Source: Streptomyces sp. DH41 (lineage in GTDB: Bacteria; Actinomycetota; Actinomycetes; Streptomycetales; Streptomycetaceae). From it: DNA of 42,331 nucleotides. The stretch spans positions 1-42,331 of the forward strand of contig NZ_JARVKY010000042.1 in NCBI RefSeq assembly GCF_029813785.1, given 5' to 3'. The translations under genes and the position numbers were made by a program. Of the stretch, positions 31,109-42,331 are shown piece after piece. Each line of letters begins with the position of its first letter. The first letter of the stretch is position 1. The notes under the pieces are model-generated. The model had not been told where the DNA came from and did not search any database. It was given only the letters and a program-made list of their open reading frames with translations.

Positions 31109-31858
31109 TCACAGCTTGCCACCCCGCCCGCCCTCGCGCCGGGCGGGCGCGATGAGCGTCGACAGATAGGGCAGCGGGCCACCGTCCAGCTCCGCCGCCG
31201 CCCGTACGGACTCCTCCGGCAGTCCCAGCGCCGACCCCCACACGGCGTCGTCCAGCCGCCCCGTCTCCCGCAGCGCCTCGGCGACCTCGGTCGCCTGCCG
31301 GCCGAACTTGTAGGCCACGACCGTCCCGGGCCCGTTCAGCGCGTCCTTGAGCACGGCGGCTCCCGCGGTGACCGGCACCAGAGTCAGCGGCTCGGTGCCC
31401 TCCGTCAGCACGGCGCCCGACCGCGCCGCGAGGTCCTGCATGGCGGTGATGCCCGGCACGGTCTCCACGACGGTGCCCGGCACGAGTTCGCCGACGGTCT
31501 GCGCGAGATAGGTGAAGGTCGAGTACACGTTCGGATCGCCGATGGTCGCGAAGGCGACGCGGCCGTGGCTCCGCAGCAGCCCGGCGACCCGCTCCCCGGC
31601 CGCGTCCCAGGCCGCCTCGCGCCGCGCCCGGTCGGTGCGCTCGTTGAGCGCGAACACGACCCGTACGACCTTCTCGGCGCCCACGTAATGCAGCACGGTC
31701 GCCTCGGCCCGCCCCCGCTCGCCGCCGTCTTTTCCATCAGACGCAGCCATCACGGGTACGACGACGACCTCGGCGGCGCGCAGCGCGTTGACCCCCTTGA
31801 CGGTCACCAGCTCCGGGTCCCCGGGACCCACCCCGACCCCGACCAGATGGCTGCTCAT
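31109..31858 (-). CDS. cobI: Precorrin-2 C20-methyltransferase
   Basis: A 249-residue SAM methylase that adds the C20 methyl to precorrin-2 or cobalt-precorrin-2. ATG 31858 gives ATGA overlap with cobB. Motifs: LVGVGVGPGDPELVTVKG (6-23), VAFATIGDPNVYSTFTYLA (SAM loop), VETVPGITAMQDLAA, and VVAYKFGR near 190. The length is normal. It is the last gene of the riboswitch-led operon and converges with the ZIP gene. Confidence 0.96.
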   Translation of the reverse strand: MSSHLVGVGVGPGDPELVTVKGVNALRAAEVVVVPVMAASDGKDGGERGRAEATVLHYVGAEKVVRVVFALNERTDRARREAAWDAAGERVAGLLRSHGRVAFATIGDPNVYSTFTYLAQTVGELVPGTVVETVPGITAMQDLAARSGAVLTEGTEPLTLVPVTAGAAVLKDALNGPGTVVAYKFGRQATEVAEALRETGRLDDAVWGSALGLPEESVRAAAELDGGPLPYLSTLIAPARREGGRGGKL

Positions 31859-33237
31859 GACGTCCGGCACCTCTCCACGAACCGACGGGCGACACCGGGC
31901 TCGGACGCCCAGTGCGTGTGCAGATAGCTCGCGTGCACACCGCGCTCCACAAATCCCTCGACGCGCCGCTCGGGCGCCCGCATCCCCCACGCCGGCGCGG
32001 CCCCGGCCCCCGGCTCCACGACCGTCCGGTGGAACTCGTGCCCCCGCATCCGCGTCCCCGCGACGGCCAGCGCGCTGTCGGAGACGGCGACGGCGTCCCG
32101 GTAGCCCAGCGTCAGCCGCTCCGACATCCGCGCGGAGGCGTCCAGCACCCCGCACATGGGAAGTCCGTCCAGCTCCCGGCACAGGTACAGCAGCCCGGCA
32201 CACTCGGCGGCGACGGGAGCACCGCTGAGCGCCAGTTCGGCGACGGCCTTGCGCAACGGCTCGTTGGCGGACAGCTCGGACGCGTACACCTCGGGGAACC
32301 CGCCCCCGATGACGAGCCCGGAACTCCCCTCGGGGAGTTCCTCGTCCCGCAACGGGTCGAAGGTGACGACCTCTGCCCCGGCGGCGGCGAGCAACTCGGT
32401 GTGCTCGGCGTAGGAGAAGGTGAAGGCGGGACCGCCGGCGACGGCGACACGCGGGGGTGACTCCTTGACCGACCGAGTCGGGTGGGGGGTGGCCGCGGGT
32501 TCGGGGGTCCAGGGGGCGCAGCCCCCTGGCAACGGCCCGGCGGCCCGCGCCAACGCCGCCAACGCCTCCAGATCGCACCCGTCAAAGACCAGCGCGGCCA
32601 TCGCCGCGACGGCCTCGACCGCCTCCGACCCCCGCTCGGCGACCGGCACCAGCCCCAGATGCCGCGACGGCGTCTCCACCGGCGCCGTCCGCCGCAGCGC
32701 TCCCAGCACCGGCACCCCAGCCGAATCCAACGCCTCCCGCAGCAGCGCCTCGTGCCGGTCCGACCCGACCTTGTTGAGGATCACGCCCCCGACCCGCACC
32801 TGAGGGTCCCAGGACGCGAACCCGTGCACCAGCGCCGCCACCGACCGCGACTGCGACGACGCGTCGACGACCAGCACGACCGGCGCGCGCAGCAGCTTGG
32901 CGACATGGGCGGTGGACGCCAGTTCGCCCTCCCCGGCGGCACCGTCGTACAGCCCCATCACACCCTCGACGACCGCGATGTCGCAGCCGCGCGCCCCGTG
33001 CAGGAACAGCGGAGCCACCAGCTCCGCCCCGCACAGGTACGCGTCCAGGTTCCGCCCCACCCGCCCGGTGGCGAGCGCGTGGTAGCCGGGGTCGATGTAG
33101 TCGGGCCCGACCTTGTGCGGCGACACGGCGAGCCCGCGCGCCGCGAGCGCGGCCATCAGCCCGGTGGCGACGGTGGTCTTGCCGCTCCCCGAGGAGGGCG
33201 CGGCGACGACCAGCCGGGGAACGGAGGGCGAGGTCAC
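31855..33237 (-). CDS. cobB: Cobyrinate/hydrogenobyrinate a,c-diamide synthase
   Basis: A 460-residue glutamine-dependent amidase acting on the a and c carboxylates. GTG 33237 overlaps the cobO stop by 4 nt; a GTG one codon earlier is also possible. The N-terminal ATP domain (1-230) has the P-loop PSSGSGKTT (14-22), GPDYIDPGYH and VEGVMGLYDGA. The C-terminal class I glutaminase-like domain (260-455) has nucleophile Cys346 in AAECAGLLYL and the late motif SYLHTHWAS. The linker (233-258) is Pro-rich; residues 237-243 are coded by a 9-bp-stem palindrome of a Streptomyces repeat type. Its stop overlaps cobI (ATGA). Confidence 0.95.
   Translation of the reverse strand: MTSPSVPRLVVAAPSSGSGKTTVATGLMAALAARGLAVSPHKVGPDYIDPGYHALATGRVGRNLDAYLCGAELVAPLFLHGARGCDIAVVEGVMGLYDGAAGEGELASTAHVAKLLRAPVVLVVDASSQSRSVAALVHGFASWDPQVRVGGVILNKVGSDRHEALLREALDSAGVPVLGALRRTAPVETPSRHLGLVPVAERGSEAVEAVAAMAALVFDGCDLEALAALARAAGPLPGGCAPWTPEPAATPHPTRSVKESPPRVAVAGGPAFTFSYAEHTELLAAAGAEVVTFDPLRDEELPEGSSGLVIGGGFPEVYASELSANEPLRKAVAELALSGAPVAAECAGLLYLCRELDGLPMCGVLDASARMSERLTLGYRDAVAVSDSALAVAGTRMRGHEFHRTVVEPGAGAAPAWGMRAPERRVEGFVERGVHASYLHTHWASEPGVARRFVERCRTS
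32509..32529. repeat. Streptomyces-type palindromic repeat inside cobB
   Basis: A perfect 9-bp stem CCAGGGGGC (32509-32517) pairs with GCCCCCTGG (32521-32529) around GCA. This GGGGGCGCAGCCCCC type is, from memory, a very common dispersed palindrome in Streptomyces, usually between genes. Here it lies in the interdomain linker of cobB and keeps the frame. Confidence 0.75.
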
Positions 33238-33833
33238 CACTCGATGCCCCTCTGCCCCTTCTGCCCCGCGTCCATCGGGTGCTTGACCTTGGACATGTCG
33301 GTGACGAGGTCGGCGCACTCCACCAGCTTCTCGGGCGCGTTCCGCCCGGTGATCACGACATGCTGGGTCCCGGGCCGCTCCCGCAGCACGGACACGACCT
33401 CGTCGGTGTCGACCCATCCCCAGTGCATCGGGTAGGCGAACTCGTCCAGCACGTACAGCTTGTACGTCTCGGCGGCGAGGTCCCGCTTGACCTGCTCCCA
33501 GCCCTCCCGGGCCTTCTCCTCGTTGTCCAGCTGGGCGTCGCGCTGGACCCAGGACCAGCCCTCGCCCATCTTGTGCCAGTCGACGGACCCGCCCTCACCA
33601 CTGGCGCCCAGCACCCGCAGCGCGTTCTCCTCGCCGACCTTCCACTTCGCCGACTTGACGAACTGGAACACCCCGATCGGCCACCCCTGGTTCCAGGCCC
33701 GCAGCGCCAGCCCGAAGGCGGCGGTCGACTTGCCCTTCCCCACACCCGTGTGCACGACGACCAGCGGACGGTTCCGCCGCTGACGCGTCGTCAGCCCGTC
33801 CTCCGGTACGACACTCGGCTTGCCCTGCGGCAT
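33234..33833 (-). CDS. cobO: Cob(I)yrinic acid a,c-diamide adenosyltransferase
   Basis: A 199-residue CobA/BtuR-type corrinoid adenosyltransferase that transfers 5'-deoxyadenosyl from ATP to Co(I). The family's P-loop variant is TGVGKGKSTAA (29-39). NQGWPIGVFQFVKSAKWKVGEE, LYVLDEFAYPMHWGW (Walker B-like) and VITGRNAPEKLVECADLVTDM are diagnostic. ATG 33833 overlaps the chlID stop by 1 nt (TAATG). It overlaps cobB by 4 nt downstream. Confidence 0.97.
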   Translation of the reverse strand: MPQGKPSVVPEDGLTTRQRRNRPLVVVHTGVGKGKSTAAFGLALRAWNQGWPIGVFQFVKSAKWKVGEENALRVLGASGEGGSVDWHKMGEGWSWVQRDAQLDNEEKAREGWEQVKRDLAAETYKLYVLDEFAYPMHWGWVDTDEVVSVLRERPGTQHVVITGRNAPEKLVECADLVTDMSKVKHPMDAGQKGQRGIEW

Positions 33834-35844
33834 TACGCGGCCCTCCTGCTGCCCTGAACGTCCTTCACCAGACCGGCGATCGAGTCCGCCCGCAGCTCGT
33901 CCAGCGTCACCGCCGTGCCGCCCAGCTCACCGGCGAGCTGCCCGGCCAGCCCCAGCCGCACCGGCCCCGACTCGCAGTCCACGACCACGCAGGCCGTGCC
34001 CTCGGCGGCGAACAGCCGTGCCGCCCGCCCGGCGAGGGCGACCGGCTCAGGGCCGCCGGTGGCCCGGCCGTCGGTCACCACGACCACCAGCGCCCGTCGC
34101 GCGGGATCCCGCAAGCGCTCCACCCGCAGCACCTCATGGGCGCGCAGCAGCCCGGCCGCCAGCGGCGTCCGCCCGCCCGTCGGCAGCGACTCCAGCCGGA
34201 CCGCCGCCGCGTCCACCGACGAGGTCGGCGGCAGCGCGACCTCGGCGGCCGAGCCCCGGAAGGTCACCAGCCCCACCTTGTCCCGCCGCTGGTAGGCGTC
34301 CAGCAGCAGCGACACCACGGCACCCTTCACGGCGCTCATCCGCTGCCGCGCCGCCATCGACCCGGAGGCGTCCACGACGAACAGCACGAGGTTGCCCTCA
34401 CGCCCCTCACGGGTGGCCTGCCGCAGATCGTCCCGCCGGACCACCAGACCGGGCCCCGACCGGCCCCGGGCCCGCTGGTGCGGGGCGGCGGCCTGCACGG
34501 TGGCAGCCAGGTGCAGCTTGGTCAGCGCCCCCTGGGGACGCCGGGCTCCCGTGGTCCGCCCGTGCTCGGTCCGGGCCCGCGACCGCCGCCCGGCGGCACC
34601 CTCACCGAGCCCGGGCACGCTCAGCACCTTGGTGCGGAACGGCTCGGCTGCCCGTACAGGCGACTGCTCACTCCCGCCGCCGGAAGGCTGCGGCTCCCCG
34701 CCCTCCCCGGCCTCGGGGCGCGCGGCGGCGTCACCGTCGCCCTGCGGGGCGTCGTCGGGCTCCGGCTGACCACCGGGCCCACCGGGACCGTCGGGGCCCG
34801 GGTCGGGATCGTCGTCCCCGCCACCGTCCCCGTCCTGCCCGCCGAACTCCTCCAGCGTCTCGTCGAGCTTGTCCTCGTCGAGACCCGGCGCGTCGAAGGG
34901 GTTCCGCCGCCGCCGGTGAGGCAGCGCCAGCAGCGCCGCCTGCCGCACGTCCTCCGCCAGTACGTCCGTACGCCCGGCCCAGGCCGCCAGCGCGGTCGCG
35001 GTCCGGGCCATCACGATGTCGGCCCGCATGCCGTCCACCTCGAAGGCGGCACAGGTCGCCGCGATCTGCCGCAGCGCCCCGTCGCCGAGGCACACCGACG
35101 GCAGCAGCTCCCGCGCCGCCACGATCCGCGCCCGTACGGCGGCCTCCTCGTCGGCCCAGCGGGCGGCGAAGCCGGCCGGGTCGTCGTCGTGGGCGAGCCG
35201 GCGCCGTACGACCTCCACCCGCTGGTCGGGCTCGCGCGAGGCGGCGACCTCGACGGTGAGGCCGAAGCGGTCCAGCAGTTGGGGGCGGAGTTCGCCTTCC
35301 TCGGGATTCATGGTCCCGACGAGCAGGAACTTCGAGGCGTGCCGCACCGACACACCCTCACGCTCGACATAGGAGGCGCCCATGGCGGCGGCGTCCAGCA
35401 ACAGGTCCACGAGGTGGTCGTGCAACAAGTTGACTTCGTCGACGTAGAGGATCCCGCGGTGCGCATCGGCAAGAAGGCCCGGCTCGAAGGCCTTCACGCC
35501 CTCGGCGAGCGCCCGCTCGATGTCCAGGGCGCCGACGAGCCGGTCCTCGGAGGCGCCGACGGGCAGCTCGACCATCCGCGCGGGCCGCGACTCGGACGCC
35601 CCCGTCTCGTGAGGTCCGTCCGGGCAGGCGGGGTCGGGTGAGGCCGGGGCGCAGGAGAAGCGGCACCCGGAGACGACGTCCACCTGAGGCATCAGCGCCG
35701 ACAGCGCGCGCACGGCCGTGGACTTGGCGGTGCCCTTCTCGCCGCGCACCAGCACGCCGCCGACGGCCGGGGAGACGGCGTTCAGCAGCAGCGCGAGCCG
35801 CAGGTCGTCCTGGCCGACCACGGCCGTGAACGGGAACGGGGTAC

Positions 35845-35848
<4 letters not shown>
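33833..35848 (-). CDS. ChlI/ChlD-like fused chelatase ATPase subunit
   Basis: A 671-residue fusion of AAA+ and von Willebrand A domains. GTG 35848 overlaps cobN (GTGA). Residues 1-about 335 are ChlI-like: Walker A GEKGTAKST (36-44), ILYVDEVNLLHDHLVDLLLD (Walker B) and LLVGTMNPEEGELRPQLLDRFG (sensor 1). A Gly/Pro/Asp/Glu-rich linker (about 350-420) follows. The C-terminal VWA domain (about 490-671) has the MIDAS motif DASGSM and the later TDGRATGG. There is no CobS/CobT pair in the window. Lying directly after cobN, this protein probably acts as the CobN motor complex, as proposed for such fusions in genomes without CobST. Magnesium chelation is not expected, because no bacteriochlorophyll genes are seen. 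Confidence 0.93.
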
Positions 35849-39497
<3,649 letters not shown>

Positions 39498-39501
<4 letters not shown>

Positions 39502-41006
39502 GCGGGCGCTCCCGGTGGAATGAAGGGCAGTCCTTGTGGCGCGCCGGACTCGATGAGCCGCCACAGCGCGTCCGTGTCCGCGTGGTGTTCGATCAGATCG
39601 CCGAGCCGGTCGAGCTGCTCCTCGCGCAGCGCGGCGAACGAGGTGTCGGGGGCCGGCACGAAGCGGCGGCCCGCGGCGGCGGCCACCTCGCCGAGGAACG
39701 CCCGCCGGAAGCCGTCCGACTCCAGCGAGCCGTGCCAGTGCGTGCCCCAGGTCTGGCCGACCCGGCAGCCGTCCAAGAAGGGTGTACCACCGGTCACTTC
39801 GGCGACCCCGTGGTGGATCTCGTAGCCCTCGACGTGCTCGCCGAGGGCCTCGCCCACCGGTCGCGTGAGGGTCTTCTCGCGGGCGAACCGCACCCGCACG
39901 GGCAGCAGTCCGAGCCCGTCCACATGCCCGGCGCGGGACTCGACCTCGTCCTCGATGTGCTCGCCGAGCAACTGGAAACCGCCGCAGATGCCGAGCACGG
40001 GCCGCCGCTCGGCCACCCTGCGCGCGATGGCGTCCGCGAGCCCGCGCTCCCGCAGCCACTGAAGCGCCCGGACCGTCCCCCGCGTCCCCGGCACGATGAC
40101 GAGATCCGCGTCGGCCAGCTCCTCCGGCCGGTCCACGAAGCGCACCACGACACCGGGTTCGGCGGCCAGCGCGTCCACGTCCGTGAAGTTGGACATCAGC
40201 GGCACCGCGCAGACGGCGACCCGCAGCACGTCCTCGCCGACGGGCGGCGCGACGACCGACTCCCGCACCGTCCCCCGCAGCGAGACCCTCAGGCCGTCCT
40301 CCTCGTCGATGCCGAGCCCGTGCCGGAAGGGCAGCACGCCGTACGTGTGCCGTCCGGTGAGCCCGTGCAGCATGTCCAGGCCGGGCTCCAGCAGCGACAC
40401 GTCGCCCCGGAACTTGTTGACGAGGAACCCGGCGACGAGCGCCTGGTCCTCGGGGGACAGCAGCGCCACCGTGCCGAAGAAGGACGCGAAGACGCCCCCG
40501 CGGTCGATGTCGCCGACGACGAGGACGGGAAGGCCGGCGCCCCGGGCGATCCCCATGTTCACGATGTCGGTCCGGCGCAGGTTGATCTCGGCCGGACTGC
40601 CCGCCCCCTCGCAGATCACCGCGTCGTACGTGCTCCGCAGCTCGGCCAGGCAGTCGAGCACCGTGCCGAGCAACTGCTGCTGCCGGCCGCCGTGGTAGCC
40701 GCGGGCGCTCATCTCCCCGACCGGCCTGCCGAGCAGCACGACCTGGCTGCTGCGCTCACCGCCCGGCTTCAGCAGTACCGGGTTCATCTGCGCGGTGGGC
40801 TCCACGCGGCACGCCTGGGCCTGCATGGCCTGCGCCCGCCCGATCTCGGCGCCCTCGCGGGTGACGAAGGAGTTCAGCGACATGTTCTGCGCCTTGAAGG
40901 GCGCGACCTTCACACCCTGACGCACCAGCCAGCGGCAGATCCCGGCGGTGACGACGCTCTTGCCTGCGTCGGAGGTGGTGCCGGCGACGAGGAGGCCACC
41001 GCTCAT
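39498..41006 (-). CDS. cobQ: Cobyric acid synthase
   Basis: A 502-residue glutamine-dependent amidase that amidates the b, d, e and g carboxylates. ATG 41006 overlaps the cobD stop (ATGA). The N-terminal ATP-binding domain: LLVAGTTSDAGKSVVTAGI (5-23), FKAQNMSLNSFVTREGAEIG, and CEGAGSPAEINL. The C-terminal glutaminase domain: VIVPGTRGTVRAL, the Cys in LGICGGFQLLG (about 335-345), and His near the C-terminus in WGTHWHGSLE. Length is normal. Confidence 0.98.
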
Positions 41007-41980
41007 GAGTCACGTCCCTTCGTGAGTGCCCGCGCGCCCGCCCGGCGGGCCAGCAGCCGCACGCCCGCGCACACGCCCAGCGCCAGCCAGCCCACGCGCC
41101 GGGAGAGCCGTACGGCCCGGTCGATGTCGCCGCGGCCGGCCCGGACGGCGCGCCCCGCCGCCCCGTTGAGAACGGGCCGGTGTTCCACCCGGCCGCCGTA
41201 GGAGAGCGTGCCGCCGAGCCGTACCCCCAGGGCGCCCGCGAAGGACGCCTCCACGGGGCCGGCGTTGGGGCTCGGATGCCGCGCGGCGTCGGAGCGCCAG
41301 GCCCGTACGGCCCCCTGCGGATCACCGCCGGCCACGGTGGTCAGAACGGCGGTCAGCCGGGCGCCCGGCCAGCCCGCGAGGTCGTCGAGGCGGGCCGAGG
41401 CCCAGCCGTACCGCCGGTACCTGGCGGACTTGTGGCCGACCATGGCGTCCAGGGTGTTGACGGCCCGGAAGCCGAGCAGCCCGGGCACCCCGCCCACGGC
41501 ACCCCACACCAGGGCGCCCACGACCGCGTCCGAGGTGTTCTCGGCGACGGACTCCACGACGGCCCGGGCGATCCCGTCGGCGTCCAGCGCCTGCGGGTCC
41601 CGTCCGCACAGGTGCGGCAGCCGCGCGCGGGCCGCCTCGACGTCGCCGGCCTCCAGGGCGCGGCCGATGGCGCTCGCCTCGCGGGCGAGCGAGGTGCCGC
41701 CGACGACCGACCAGGTGGCGACGGCGGTCAGCGCGACGGAGGCGGCGGGGGAGCGGTGTACGGCGCGGGTGGCGGCCAGCCCGAGGGCGGCGGCGCCTCC
41801 GGCGCACACGGCGGTGTGCAGGGCGCCCCACCCGCGGTGGTCCCGCCACAGCACCCGTTCCACGGCACCTGCGGCACGGCCGAACGCGGCGACCGGGTGT
41901 CCGCGGCGCGGATCGCCGAGGAGGAGGTCGCCGAGGAGGCCGGCGGCGGCACCGTACGCGAAGACGCGTTCGGCACGCAC
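41003..41980 (-). CDS. cobD: Adenosylcobinamide-phosphate synthase (CbiB/CobD)
   Basis: A 325-residue membrane protein that attaches aminopropanol (or its phosphate) to cobyric acid. GTG 41980 is the only start after an in-frame stop 24 nt upstream; no clear ribosome binding site is present, which suits riboswitch control of initiation. Markers: LLGDLLLGDPRRGHPVAAFG (16-35), AVVESVAENTSDAVVGALVWGAVGG (about 140-164, read in parts), FRAVNTLDAMVGHKSARYRRYGWASARLDD, HPSPNAGPVEASFAGALGVRLGG. About four to five helices. It is the first gene of the riboswitch-led operon. Confidence 0.96.
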   Translation of the reverse strand: MRAERVFAYGAAAGLLGDLLLGDPRRGHPVAAFGRAAGAVERVLWRDHRGWGALHTAVCAGGAAALGLAATRAVHRSPAASVALTAVATWSVVGGTSLAREASAIGRALEAGDVEAARARLPHLCGRDPQALDADGIARAVVESVAENTSDAVVGALVWGAVGGVPGLLGFRAVNTLDAMVGHKSARYRRYGWASARLDDLAGWPGARLTAVLTTVAGGDPQGAVRAWRSDAARHPSPNAGPVEASFAGALGVRLGGTLSYGGRVEHRPVLNGAAGRAVRAGRGDIDRAVRLSRRVGWLALGVCAGVRLLARRAGARALTKGRDS

Positions 41981-42062
41981 GGGGCTCAGCCGGTCACACG
42001 GTCAGGGAAGGACCTGCTACTGAACGTCGATCGGCAGCCGAGCATGGCGGTATGTCCTCACT

Positions 42063-42080
42063 CAGGGTGTCCACGCCCTG
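42063..42080 (-). promoter_or_regulatory. Hairpin between riboswitch and cobD
   Basis: CAGGG (42063-42067) pairs with CCCTG (42076-42080), extended by a wobble and possibly one more pair. It directly follows the aptamer on the minus strand and could be part of the expression platform. A true switching partner was not identified. Confidence 0.4.
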
Positions 42081-42084
42081 GTTC

Positions 42085-42200
42085 GAAGAGACCGGCGGTG
42101 AGAGTTCCTGGCTCCCGGGGATCCGTTCCCCGGTCACAGTGGCGGGACCGCGCCGGATTCGCACCGGGCTTCCTCTCCTGCCGCCGTATTGGCTCCGGAA
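42085..42200 (-). promoter_or_regulatory. Adenosylcobalamin riboswitch
   Basis: On the minus strand the conserved cobalamin aptamer core reads GGAAGCCCGGTGCGAATCC (about 42153-42171), a CGGTCCCGCCACTGTGACCG block (42131-42150), and then CCGGGAGCCAGGAACTCTC, matching the usual order of AdoCbl riboswitch elements. The B12 box GCCACTGTGAC is at 42133-42143. The edges are approximate. It lies about 105 bp upstream of cobD, so it should lower expression of cobD-cobQ-cobN-chlID-cobO-cobB-cobI when AdoCbl is plentiful. No obvious intrinsic terminator precedes cobD, so control of translation start is likely. Confidence 0.95.
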
Positions 42201-42331
42201 GTCCACCATGGCTCGCGAACACCCGTCAACCTGGCGTTGACCTGCGGCGGGGGAGTGTGCGAAGGCCCACACGCGGAAGATGTGCGCCGGCACGGAAAAG
42301 GGCGGGGCGCGGGACGGACTGGAGTCCGTCC
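42201..42331. other. Region upstream of riboswitch to window edge
   Basis: This 131-bp end segment should hold the promoter for the cobD-led operon on the minus strand. I could not place -35 and -10 elements with confidence. A hairpin sits at the far edge. No gene is recognised. Confidence 0.5.
42312..42331. terminator. Edge hairpin, probable terminator of neighbouring gene
   Basis: An 8-9-bp perfect stem (42312-42320 with 42323-42331, or 8 bp with a TGGA loop) lies at the right edge. It may terminate a gene outside the window or be cut by the edge. Confidence 0.55.

Noticed and set aside
42052..42240. 62-residue plus-strand open frame
   Set aside because: It is antisense to the riboswitch with no ribosome binding site.
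41994..42293. 99-residue open frame on the minus strand
   Set aside because: It lies across the cobalamin riboswitch and its flank, has no family motif, and its apparent conservation would be that of the RNA.

Overview
The window is high-GC actinobacterial DNA that looks like a Streptomyces chromosome. It has strong third-position GC bias, many GTG starts and one clear TTG start, 4-nt stop/start overlaps, a SigE-type ECF sigma factor, a LAXTG (class E sortase) surface protein and an ectABCD locus. From memory, the gene order resembles the ectoine/cobalamin region of Streptomyces coelicolor, but no alignment was run. I saw no rRNA, tRNA, CRISPR array, transposase, integrase or prophage gene.

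Layout. (1) 1-198: tandem repeats. (2) 199-4939: a pectin block. A Tat-exported pectinesterase is translationally coupled to an alpha/beta hydrolase; facing them is a set of ECF sigma factor, membrane sensor-like protein and family-3 pectate lyase. (3) 5079-9737: a PbpA-type penicillin-binding protein, then a membrane protein, NarL-type histidine kinase and response regulator. (4) 9815-15888: a GNAT gene and an IclR regulator, divergent from a 2-oxoglutarate-semialdehyde-type dehydrogenase. Then come a DUF1349 protein, a second GNAT, a FrnE-like DsbA protein and a class V aminotransferase. The dehydrogenase and IclR gene near the pectin enzymes suggest uronate catabolism. (5) 15980-19311: ectABCD, making ectoine and 5-hydroxyectoine, read leftward from a probably leaderless ectA. 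(6) 19641-23728: an alanine-glyoxylate-type aminotransferase, a small membrane protein, an amidohydrolase and a LAXTG surface protein.

(7) 23911 to the right end: a cobalamin cluster, all leftward except for one inserted rightward ZIP-family metal transporter. The right-hand operon is cobD-cobQ-cobN-chlID-cobO-cobB-cobI (41980 to 31109), led by a clear AdoCbl riboswitch at about 42085-42200. The left-hand operon is cobM-cobL-cbiG/cobJ-cobH-cbiX-cobC (30264 to 23911). It has no recognisable riboswitch; instead a 9-bp-period AT-rich direct repeat lies in the 95-bp region shared with the ZIP gene. Within each operon, almost every gene overlaps the next by 1-4 nt.

The cobalamin genes mix pathway types. 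They include a CbiX(L)-like early cobaltochelatase (MXCXXC plus a His-rich tail) and a CbiG domain, both from the cobalt-early route, together with the late cobaltochelatase CobN and a ChlI/ChlD fusion. CobA, CobG, CobF/CbiD, CobK and the nucleotide-loop genes CobU/S/T are not in the window, so they must lie elsewhere or be replaced.

Most of the content is recognisable. The points most worth following up are the differing control of the two cob operons, the sigma/sensor/pectate lyase set, a Streptomyces-type palindromic repeat inside the cobB coding sequence, the ectB-ectC hairpin, the architecture upstream of ectA, and the repeat-rich region between the IclR and dehydrogenase genes.
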